Shown here one piece after another: positions 46,537 to 56,635 of a stretch of 64,000 bases of DNA. The translations under genes were made by a program, and so were the position numbers. The DNA comes from Apodospora peruviana (Eukaryota > Ascomycota > Sordariomycetes > Sordariales > Lasiosphaeriaceae): contig JAUEDM010000002.1 in assembly GCA_033439685.1 (NCBI GenBank), positions 4,836,001-4,900,000 on the forward strand. The letters run 5' to 3'. The number at the start of each line of letters is the position of its first letter. Positions within the stretch are counted from its first letter, which is position 1. The notes beneath the pieces are model-generated. The model ran no database searches and had not been told where the DNA came from. It worked only from the letters and a program-made list of their open reading frames with translations.

Positions 46537-49500
46537 ATTTGTCAAACAGGTCGGTCAGATTTGGTGAAGACCCCTCTCAGTCTCTCGGGTCCTTGACTGT
46601 GATGAGTTGGACGATGCTGTTTTGGAAGGACGAACGGATGGAACAGTCGAGACGAGATGCTATCGAAATACCTTTTAAAGTCTCGGTGTATTGCTAGAAG
46701 CTAGAGTAGCACCCATTCAATGGGACAGAAGACGTTTTATTGACTTTGATAGAATGTTGAATTCAAAGGCAAGCTTATGTAATCCGAGATTAGTTAGGGA
46801 CTCTTTAGTAAGATTATCGTCAGTCTCGCTTGGTTGATAACGAAAGACATTGAGCGGCATTGATCGTAACGAGAGGCTACATCAGCTTTGGAGTAGCTTG
46901 AGAAATACCTATAAGCTTATAATAGTCTCCTGTTCTGACTGGACGTACAGTTACACCCTGACATCACTAAAATCGACAACCCCATCACAACTGCGGTTCT
47001 ACCTACGTGCTTTTCAAGAGAGGGTGTCAACTGTCAAGGGTTTTCGATGGATTGCAGATTGTCGAGGCTACGATTGGACAAGGATCGCAGACAAGCAACA
47101 GCCGTTGTGGGCGGCGTCCGGGATACCCCGTACAGTACAGGTGTGGGGGGTTCCAATCTTCCCCCCCCGCGGATGGACCACGTCGTCGGTAAATTCAACC
47201 GCCTGTTGCTTGGGTGGGCGGGCACTTGTCCCGGCGGCATTAAGTCTAAGCCCCCGTATGTCTCGTTGACGTCGATGGGTTCATTTGGGGGGTCATAATA
47301 TGGTTAGGTTAGTGTGGTTAGAGTCAGGGAAGTGAAAGATACTCTGAAGATGCGGATATCTGCGGTATCAGAGGCGAGTCTGCGAGCTTGCTGCATTGGG
47401 AGATAACTTGGGGATTCGATCCAGTATTCAGCAAACAGACAGGTTCGTTTGCCGAACGCGCTGCAAACATGAGAGCCACCACAGCAGCGCAGCCTGGAAG
47501 TTGTGAGTGGTTGCTTGGCTTGAAAGGATGGGGGACTGCCAACCAAAGGTGCAGATCGCGTCAAACATGAGACCACAAGGGTCAAAAGGCTCCGCATGTG
47601 AGTGAGCAATGAATGGTACTGCATCTCTACCCGCACGACAAAGGCAAATCAAAAGGCCGGCATGTTATGTCAATGCTGAAGAAGGCAACCTGCAGAGTCC
47701 TAGGAACCCTACCTAAGTACCCACCTCACAGGTCGGGTGTGCCCAAGCTTCGAGTTCCCAAAATCTCGATGAATTTTCGGGCTTTGTTGGAGTTTCGGGT
47801 AACCACCATCATTATCTTCAAAGATAGGATCATAATACCTAGGGCTGCTAGGTAGCCCGTGAGCCCGGGAAAACAGCCCACAGGCAACAATCATGACATC
47901 AAGAACTTGTTCGCTGCTAGGATGGACCCGAGTAAAAGTTGCTCGCTCACTCAAATAACACTGGAGGAATGTGTGGAGGCGATGGATGGGAGCTTCGGAG
48001 ACGACGTCCAGATAACGAGATGACTCTTTTCGACCATTGGACGTAAGGTATTGGATGGGACCGTGCCACACGAACGGTTAATCGCCAACAACTAGGTCGA
48101 ATTGGTAACAACGCGGCGGGCGTTTTTTCGATGCGCGATTCAGGTCGCGAGGAAACGGCCGCCTTTCTTGGTTGGATGGGATCTGGGGAAGAACAAGGCT
48201 TCTTCTGGGGGACTTCTAGCTTCGATGGATGGACGGACGTTGGGGCCCAGGGGCCCAAGCTCTCTTCTTATACAAAGTCTGATGGATCCGCTCGGCCAGG
48301 CAGCTCCGAGACAGAAGTCAACAAATCCTGCTCATGCACACTCTCTGCCTTCGGGTTGAAGGCCGGTTAAGATGCGCCATAAATGCATGCGCTCGTTGGA
48401 TATGCACGTTATTAGAAGACGAGATACATGGGGCAAGGGAAAAACAAAGACACGATGCTTTCAATGCATGCCGCGTGTAGCTCTCCGTGACGACGTGAAG
48501 ATGGTGACCAGCCTTGACGACTGGTAGCCAGGTACCCGTCGTCTCTGTGTGCAGTTGTCACGGATTGGAGATGTGGTGGAGGCAAAAACTTCTCCCTGAG
48601 TGTTAGTGACGGACTGTGCTTGGCACTCTGCAAAGGGGCAACTTCAGGCAAGAAACCCCGGCCGGAGCAAATGGACGATAGAGCTTATACGGGGAGTTGG
48701 GATGGAAGCTACAGTGGACCGTCCGCTGGTCGGTGTGACCCAGGCTCAATGGCAGGCGGGCCAGTGTGGCCATGACAGCGATGCAACCGCCGTAGCTCGT
48801 CTGGTTTTAGCACCTGAAGAATGAAGGCGTCAATGACGAGCCAGTCGGACAGGGCTGTGGAAAAAAAGTCAACAGCCGGCCAGGCAGTACATACGCGAGA
48901 AAGAGAACGCTTCGTGGACACGGGAAAGCCGCCCTCGACTTTTCCTTCCCAATCTCAACTCTCCAAGTCAAACCTGTGTTTTCCGACATTTCTATGAAAA
49001 CCATTCCTCGCCCCTACTCGATTCACTGTCTGCAGAGCCTCCACTTGGCTAAGGCTGCCCGCCCAATTCTTCCCCTCACTGTTATTTGTCAGGAGGGTGC
49101 ACCCGCTCGACGCTGGTTCACTTCTGCCATTTTCCACCGTTTCGCCGGTTTGGGCGCCCGGACCGCCGCCGTGGAGTTTTGTCTGACCAGCATCACCCCT
49201 TCACCCAAGTTCCAGTTCCAAGCAACACTCTGGCCGTTGAACTCGAAGCTTCTTTTTGCAGCACCTAGCTCGCTCCTACCTCCATTCCGTCTTCTTCATC
49301 TTCTGTCCTTCCAACTTGATTCTGCATCACCGCAGGGCGGTTACGGCCACGCAGCACCAGCAGTACCGGCGCCTCGTCGACCCCATCCCGAGTCAACCTC
49401 CGAACAAAAGAAAAAAATCATACGAGATCAGAGCACTACCCACCCACCGCATGGTCTGACTGCTCTGCAATACTGCAGCTTCCTGCACCCTGTTCTCTAG

Positions 49501-49556
49501 CTGCACCCGACCGACTCTCTGCAGCCCCGTCGTCCAGCAGAGCCCCATCCAACGCA
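46537..49556. other. intergenic, gene-poor 3 kb
   Basis: I found no motif-bearing frame on either strand. Open frames at 46850-47269, 47304-47636, 47709-48071 and 48976-49500 look random. The last few hundred bases before 49557 are pyrimidine-rich and probably form the leader of the Barentsz-like gene. Confidence 0.55.
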
Positions 49557-51830
49557 ATGGCCCACGCCGCTCCCAGACGCAGAAAGATAATCGGCCACCG
49601 ACGCCGGGTGGACGAGGCCGAGGACGACGGCGGTCCCGAGGCCCTGGATCTGGACGATGATTCCCTTACCGATGGCTCCATGGGTAGTGATGAAAACGAC
49701 GCGGCCGATGACAGTGACACTAGCAACGTCGATGAGACGTCGCCGACATCACCCAACGTCCACAAGAAGCCGGTACAGAATGGGGCTGCAAAACCGGGAC
49801 TACGACGTCAGGCCGACACCGCTTCCAAAATTTCTCCAGCCGCGAAGCACGTCCAACCTACCGTGACGGATACCGAAATAATGCTGCATGGCCTGTCGCT
49901 TGCCGATAAGGATGGCACAGATACGGCAGAGGCGATCAACTTTGATGATCAACAAGACGGGTCAGGCTCTAAGGAAACCGCCCCGATTGTTGTGAGCTCA
50001 AGCTCGGTCACGGGGGAACAACAAGCGACGCGGATGCCTGTACAGGAGGTAAAACGCCGGGAGCATGAGGAGTACAGGCGGAAGAGGGACGAAGACCCGA
50101 CATTTGTACCAAATAGAGGGGCCTTCTTTTTACACGATCATCGGCACGCTGGGCCCGCTGCCAACGGGTTCCGGCCGTTCCCTCGAGGAGCTCGCGGCCG
50201 TGGTCGAGGTGCCTTTGCAGGCCCTTTTGCTCCAGTTAAGTACGTTGAGCAGCCTGCTACACCTCGCTCATCTTGGCCGTTGCTAACTGTTTATTCTAGT
50301 CACTTCCAGAACAGCGTCCCTGATCCCACGACGAACGCGCCTTGGACCCATGATATGCACGAAGCACTGGCCGATCCCCCGCCGCATCATCATCGACCTG
50401 CTCGTCAGGCCTCCAACCAAGAGGGACCACCGAACGGCAACGGCATCATACCCACCGCTCCACCCAGCAAAGCCGCCATCAACCGCGAGATGTCGAGCGA
50501 GAAACACATATCTAATACGACCATCCGGGTGTACATCACACCGCTCATGAAAACCCCTAAGCAGTTTCCTGGTCATCAGGTGAAGCAGTATACGAAGCTC
50601 CCGGACCACCGTCCCCCCCTTCGGCGCGACAAGCCTGTGAGAATATCTCTACCCTACCACAATAGTCCCGTCATGCCGCGTTATATCTTCCCGGCAAACG
50701 ATCGATCGTTTATCTTCATTCCCCGCGCCATGCGGCCAAATCAGAAGCAGGTCCGAGGTAAAGGTCCGAGGTCAGTGCTTGGCTCGATGGGAGGTTTCTC
50801 GAGACGGACGAGCGTGTGGGGCGGCAGCTTTTACGGCAGTGCGTACTCTCCCAGTATCGCAATGAGCCGCCGCTCCTCGATTGCTCCTGATATTGGACGA
50901 GAGTTTATCATTTCGCCCACCGGATCCGCTATCTCGCGACCTCCTCTTCCCATGGACAACACCAGACCTGTTGTTCGTCTACCTCCACAGGCCCATCCGC
51001 AAGCTGCCGGCATGCCGATGCCTAGCTCGACAGATGCTTACGGAGGATCTGCGCTGTCTGTTGGGGAGTCGTCTATCAACGATTTCCCACAGCCGCAGAC
51101 CCACCCACTACCACAAAAGCCTACGTTCCAGGAGAACCGGCCCACCAACATTCCGATGCACCAGCCACGTCCGCAGAAGACCGTCTCGGTCGAGAATATT
51201 GAATCGCCAGTCCAGGCGATGAACGCCCCTCCGCAATATCAGCAACAAGCCTTCCACCAGCAGGTTCCACCACGGATGAACGCCTACACACACGAATCAC
51301 ACGCTCGTAATCCCTCGTACCCGTCGCAACTTTCGTCGCATACACCGCTTTCACAGATTCCGGAGCGCGCTATTCACGCTGCGCCATTCCAACCGAACAC
51401 ATTTGCCCAGCCTCAGGGGTTCTATGGCCAACCATACGCCATGATGCAACCACAACCGCAGCAAGGGTATTATTACCCCCAGACATTCGTCCCCGGTGTC
51501 CCACCAAACGTCACCGCTCCTGCCTTCGTCCCAGGACCACAGCCGGGCCAGCCCGTGGCATATAACCAGCCCCCAACCCAAGCGGAGGCACCGGCCGGTC
51601 AGGCTGCTGGACAACAGGCCGGACAAGGATTGATTGCCCAGGAGAAGAACGGCATGGTTTATTATTTCGATGCCTCGTCGCTTCCCCCGATGGCGGGCTA
51701 CGCTTCATACCCGGCTGCGCAGCCATATGCGCCCGGTGTCGTGGGCATGGGCGCCATGATTGCCCCAAGCCCAGACACGTTTTATTACCAGCAGCAGCCC
51801 GCTCCAGGAATGGTCTACTACTCCCAGTAG
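49557..51830 (+). CDS. Barentsz/CASC3 (MLN51)-like exon-junction-complex protein
   Basis: With the intron at 50240-50299 removed, exons 49557-50239 and 50300-51830 encode 737 residues. CASC3/Barentsz clamps eIF4A-III on spliced mRNA as part of the exon junction complex. The N terminus is basic (RRRKIIGHRRR) and then acidic. The eIF4A-III-binding SELOR/Btz region is visible at roughly 170-245: RREHEEYRRKRDEDPTFVPN, GAFFLHDHR and an RG-rich GARGRGRGAFAGPF, followed by NHFQNSVPDPTTNAPWTHD across the splice. The remainder is Pro/Gln/Tyr-rich low complexity, ending MVYYSQ. The presence of a Btz-domain protein together with UPF1 in the window fits an animal-like EJC in filamentous fungi. The domain call rests on the DPxxVPxxGxFFxHD-type pattern. 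Confidence 0.87.
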   Translation: MAHAAPRRRKIIGHRRRVDEAEDDGGPEALDLDDDSLTDGSMGSDENDAADDSDTSNVDETSPTSPNVHKKPVQNGAAKPGLRRQADTASKISPAAKHVQPTVTDTEIMLHGLSLADKDGTDTAEAINFDDQQDGSGSKETAPIVVSSSSVTGEQQATRMPVQEVKRREHEEYRRKRDEDPTFVPNRGAFFLHDHRHAGPAANGFRPFPRGARGRGRGAFAGPFAPVKYVEQPATPRSSWPLLTVYSSHFQNSVPDPTTNAPWTHDMHEALADPPPHHHRPARQASNQEGPPNGNGIIPTAPPSKAAINREMSSEKHISNTTIRVYITPLMKTPKQFPGHQVKQYTKLPDHRPPLRRDKPVRISLPYHNSPVMPRYIFPANDRSFIFIPRAMRPNQKQVRGKGPRSVLGSMGGFSRRTSVWGGSFYGSAYSPSIAMSRRSSIAPDIGREFIISPTGSAISRPPLPMDNTRPVVRLPPQAHPQAAGMPMPSSTDAYGGSALSVGESSINDFPQPQTHPLPQKPTFQENRPTNIPMHQPRPQKTVSVENIESPVQAMNAPPQYQQQAFHQQVPPRMNAYTHESHARNPSYPSQLSSHTPLSQIPERAIHAAPFQPNTFAQPQGFYGQPYAMMQPQPQQGYYYPQTFVPGVPPNVTAPAFVPGPQPGQPVAYNQPPTQAEAPAGQAAGQQAGQGLIAQEKNGMVYYFDASSLPPMAGYASYPAAQPYAPGVVGMGAMIAPSPDTFYYQQQPAPGMVYYSQ
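50240..50299 (+). other. 60-nt intron without stop codon, length divisible by three
   Basis: Starts GTACGT, contains GCTAAC and ends TTCTAG, all standard for this genome. It has no in-frame stop, so retention would insert 20 residues just after the RG-rich part of the Btz region. Confidence 0.75.
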
Positions 51831-54800
51831 GATGGGACAGTGTCAAAATCTGATGATAGTCTACAATACCCTGTCCTGGCTATTCCTTTACCTTATCCAA
51901 ACATTTAGCCCGCTTGCACCGCCTAGGATCTTGCCTTTTGTTTGTCCAGGGGGAATAGGAAAGAAGCACCAGACACTTGCAGGATAGTTCTCTTATTCAA
52001 GATTTTTGCTTGGGATTACCACTGGCTAGGGGGAAGGAAGGGAATTTCCGTCGCTTGTGATATGGTTATGGCGACATTTACAAGCAGAGGTATCGGTCGG
52101 GATGTCGCTTTTCACTAGGTGATTTGATGGAGCATGATGGATAAGGGGAGGTGAAGAAGCGGAGCGAGCTGGGTTGCTATCTTTAGTTTTTATTTTTTGT
52201 TCTATTTCTACCTTATCTTTCTTTGGTCTGTGGTTCTTCTAAACGGGAGACATGCGTCGTCGTCGTTTTGTTATTGTGTTCTCATGGCCGTGTCATCGTC
52301 GAACGTCAAATACTACCTTACCTAACGTACCTACCTACTACTCTTTAATCAAGCCTCACGGTTAGCTTTTTTTGGCTTCACGACTTTTGTCTGGTTCTTT
52401 TCTGTTTATCGGCTGGTTGATTGACTAGTATGACTTGAATGCTTGGCTGTTCGTCCTCATTGTCACCTTAAAGGAGTGGTTGATAAAGTTTTCTGCCGGT
52501 TTCTGGTTGGTTCCCCGGTTCTCGTTGGACTGTTTGGTCATGGTTCCTTTACGTCTTGAGTTGGCACTGTTGGTTGGTCTTGCTACTTTCATTTCCCTGC
52601 ATTGACACCTGCCCGCTGCTCGTGGTCTATCTTTATGTTTATATGTTTGTGTGTTTTGTACTCTTCTTGGTATCATGTACTTTCTGTTGTTTCGACAAGT
52701 TATAGCAGACGGACAGCGTAATGATCTTTTTACTTTAGCTTGGTAGGTGAGGGAGTGTATATAATAACTAGGTAGACGCCGGTTGAAAAGGGAGGATAAT
52801 AATAATAATATACCCAGCATTATCCACCCGTTACTGCACTATCACTTGTCTGTGGCTTGGTATGGTCAAGTGACTTTGCTTCTATTCGTCTGGGGACTTG
52901 ATTTGTTGGAGATCTAGACCCTCTTCCTTACGAATGTGAGGTACCTTACTCACAACTTGTTGGGTGAGTCCTGATATAAATTTGGCCCAGCGACCACTTC
53001 TAGACCTTGAGGGACTATTCCTAACAAACATAGACCAGGAGAAAAAAGCTTTTCGTTGCGGTGATTTCTATGCCACCGCCTTCCGGGGCCTTGGGGGGCC
53101 CAGGAGGGCAAATTAATGCGTGACGTCTGTGCTCTCCGACGGTAAAAGAGAGCTTGGAAATGGACTTTTCTGGTAGCTGATTTGGCTATCTTCCTAACCT
53201 AGCTGCTAGGTCTCCTGCTGGTTGTTCCAAGAGTCTCTAAAGGGGAAAACTGAAAAAATAGGGCGTGTCAGGTGTGCATGTCAACTCAGATATCGATCCT
53301 GTAGATGGCTCGAGCAACGAGTCGGCTTTCCCAATCTTACCCGCGCAGTATATGATTTCGTCCCAGCACCGCACCTATCAAGTGAGAAGCGGGCCTAATG
53401 GCTCAATGGTAAGGCTCTTGCCCAGAGTTGATGCAGTTCACAACTGCATCCCCCATCAATTCGAGTACGAGAAACTCACGGGTTCGAATCTAATCGGCGG
53501 CCCCGACCGATTTGGGTAATCAAAACTGGTAGGACTGTTTTGAGCGCTCCGCTGCATTCTGTAAAAGGATTGAGCGGTTCTGCTTTTTTATCTCTTATTG
53601 AGCTTTGTTCGACGTGGTGTTTTTGGTGGGCTTGAAATCTCCTGGTTGTTATTTTGTTTGAAAATGGAGCTCGCAAAGCTACCTTACTTTGCCTTACACG
53701 TAGTGTAGGACCTCGTTAGATCCCCGCTCCTTTAAATATATCATTATTTTGCAAATGAACTGGAGTTTCAGCTACAGAGTCGGTACTGATGCGCACTAGC
53801 ATACATTTGATTTCATGGCAGGGAACTCGAATCCTCCCTAGTAGCAAGCCGAAAGGATAAGAGAGGCACGTTCTATTCTTCTCAGGCTCTCAGTTTTGAA
53901 ATCGAGGTATTCAGCCGCACTCGAGCAAGGGCTGATGAGCTGGGTACTTAAGGGTGTTAATATCTCTCTTTCCCACGTACACTCCACGATGAAAGTTGAC
54001 TAACGGTCCACTTGAGAGTTCTCATGATCAGATTACCTATCGCTTTTACTATCTACCTCCACCAGATAGAATTGCCTTAGTCTCATAGAGCTCGCTACTT
54101 CGGTCTTTGAACGGCGGAGTGTTCCGGCTCCATTATATCAGACTATAAATAACACACCTTGCCATTTAAATCCCCTGCTGTAAATAGCCTCAACTAAGTC
54201 TAGTGCTGCACCAAATGCGTGGGGTTCATGTGATGCAGGAACGGGAACTAAAATCCCACATTGCGGGACCTTCAAATCTTCAAGAAACATCAAGCCGGCT
54301 CGATCGGCAATGACGAACACTTCAGCGAAAATGTGTCAATCGGTGATGACTCTTTTCGAAGAGTTTCACCTCGAAATGAAAGGAGAAAAGTGTTCGAGAT
54401 GTGTCCCGAAGAGCGAGGCTTAGACCGGCGGGGTTGCGCAAGCCGACCCACCCCATCCCCCGGCCCGTGATCCGGGGCGAGACCCGAACGGAGTGGGTTT
54501 TCAACTCAAATCGTTCTTATGATTCAGTATTGTCTCGTCAACGTCATCATAACTGCACCAAAAGAGACACGAGAGGGAAAGGAAATCGAGAATACGAAGT
54601 TGCCACGTTGCTCGGTAAATGAGATTTGATATTGTGAATCTTTGAGTTTGTTTGCGTGATGAATTGGATGTGGATGCAATGCAATCAGATAGAAAGAATA
54701 AAGGGGGACCGATTCTCCCTTGTGACAAAGTCGCCCCGTTAACCCCACGAGCTTAATGTGACGACCAAAACACGCTTCTGCGGCACCTTTGGAGGCAAGG

Positions 54801-55017
54801 ACAAAAGGTTACTTCTACTTTGAGTTGTCAGGCTCAGCAAAAGAAAAAGCCGGCCGCTTTTAGCACATTACACCCCATTCGTTTTCAGCTCCGTCTGACC
54901 GTCATTATCACAATTTCGTTATCCACACTCATCACTCCCTTTGTGACCCAGCACAATAAGGTGGCGGCTCAATTACACCCGTAATCATAGGCCATCAACG
55001 CCAAGAAATAGAAAAAT
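51831..55017. other. intergenic, contains a tRNA-like element
   Basis: A 3.2-kb gap. Apart from the tRNA-like element near 53.4 kb and an AATAAT run at 52797-52810, nothing was recognised. Open frames at 52425-52820 (-) and 54261-54470 (+) lack features. Confidence 0.55.
53389..53589 (+). other. tRNA-derived, SINE-like or relic tRNA element
   Basis: An A-box match (TGGCTCAATGG, 53399-53409) and a perfect-looking B box (GGTTCGAATC, 53481-53490) lie 71 bp apart. Between them is a 9-bp perfect hairpin (GATGCAGTT at 53430-53438 with AACTGCATC at 53442-53450). GGGCC at 53391-53395 can pair with GGCCC at 53499-53503 as a partial acceptor stem. A T6 run at 53584-53589 could end RNA polymerase III transcription. 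The T stem and the rest of the acceptor stem pair poorly, so this is not a normal functional tRNA gene. A tRNA-headed SINE or a decayed tRNA fits best. Confidence 0.4.
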
Positions 55018-56635
55018 ATGAGTGAGATTGAGATTCAAGTCAACGGCAACGGGAATGGCAAACCCGGTGGCATTACAGTGTTTTCTGGAGGTGAGAAGAA
55101 CATGATTTGGGGTCCGTTCAATGCAATGGAAGCTAACACGATAGATATCACGGCACAAAAGGTACCGCCGCAAATAAGCTCGTCGACGTGTTCAACAGGA
55201 TCATCGAGAAAAAAGCGTGCCACCTCAATTACGTTATTCCGATCAGCGACAATGGCGGTAGTTCGTCCGAGCTGATCAGATTCATTGGTGGACCTAGTGA
55301 GTTATCATCTTACAGAAAACTTGCAGAAGAGGTAGCTAACAGACGACAAACAAACAGGCGTGGGAGATATTCGCAGTACGTCTATTCTCTTTCACCAGTT
55401 TCGCAACTAGACGCACAGAGTTCCATGTTGACGATTAGGTGTACCGTGTAGGCCGCCTCGTCCGCCTCATCCCCACCAGAGAAGACGAAGAAAACAAAGA
55501 GATGGCAGCCCTGAAAGCGCTGTTCGAGCACCGTCTCGGCCCAGACCCCGTCAAGGCGCGGATTGAGTGGCTCAACATCGTCGGGGGCGACCACTTCCTC
55601 TGGGGCTACATCTCCTCCCCCAAGATGGAGCTGATCCGCTCGATCCTGAACACGCTCAACCTCGAGATCGTCAAGCGGGCGCGCCGGACGTCCAAGTATA
55701 ACTTCGCCCAGGCGAGCATCGGAAACATGTTTCTGACCGGAGCCCGCATCTTTTCGGGCTCATTCGAGTCGGGCATCTATCTGCTGTCGATGATCTGCTC
55801 CATTCCGTCGTCCGTTGACGTCCTCCCGGCCATCAACTCCAATTTTACCCATCATATCTGCGCCGGTCTTGTCGACGGCACTTCCATCACCGGCCAGGTC
55901 GCCATCAGCCACCCGTCCGAGCCGACAGCCCTGCTGTCAGACGATTTACTTGCACCCATCACGCCGGCCAACGGGCCTGTCTCTGACACTGAACAAGATG
56001 ATCTACTACATCACGACGATGACGAGCACAACCTACCTGGCAGTCTTCCGCAGCTACGCAAACAAAACATCACATTCAGCAAGGACGACGAGGAGGACCT
56101 GCCCGCCCGCATCGAGAGGCTGTGGTACATCAGCCAGTACGGGCACGAGATCTGGCCGCGCCCGAACCCAAAGGTGCTGGAGGCGCTGCGGTCGTCCACG
56201 GCGGTCATCTACAGCATCGGAAGTCTGTACACGAGCATCATACCGAGTCTGATCCTGAAGGGGGTCGGGCAGGCGATCGCTGCCCCACAGGTGAGGCACA
56301 AGATTCTGATACTCAACAGTAAGTTGGATCGCGAGACGGGTGGGAAGCGGGACCCGATGACGGGGAGGGATTTTGTGCGAGCCATTGCGCGGGCTGCCGG
56401 GACCGAGAGTTGGAAGAAGGAGCGGCGGAGCGAGCTTTCCGATGAAGAGTTGAAGGAGTATGTGAGCCACTTGGTGTATTTGGAGGGGGAGGGGACACCA
56501 GTGGTGGACATGGAGGAGTTGCAGGGGAGGTTGGGGATTGTTTGTGTCAAGGTTGCGGGTAAGGTTGATGGGGGGATGGCTAGGTATGACGAAGATGGGT
56601 TGGGGAAGGCGTTGGAGGAGATTTTGGATTCATGA
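55018..56635 (+). CDS. CofD/YvcK-like (UPF0052) family protein
   Basis: Exons 55018-55090, 55162-55296, 55358-55375 and 55452-56635 give 469 residues. Family signatures appear only after splicing: VFSGGTAANKLVDVFN, YVIPISDNGGSSSELIRFIGGP, then SVGDIRSRLVRLIP. Related bacterial and archaeal proteins are the 2-phospho-L-lactate transferase CofD (cofactor F420) and YvcK (a UDP-sugar-binding factor for gluconeogenic growth). Fungi do not make F420, so a CofD reaction is unlikely and the function is unknown. Later conserved text includes GNMFLTGARIFSGSFESGIYLL, YSIGSLYTSIIPSLILKGVG and HKILILNSKLDRET. Exon 3 is only 18 nt. Intron 1 uses an AAAAG acceptor ending at 55161; a nearby ATAG acceptor would lose the GGTAANK motif. 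Confidence 0.88.

Noticed and set aside
53389..53510. Functional tRNA gene
   Set aside because: The T stem and acceptor stem have several mismatches, so it is kept only as a tRNA-like element.
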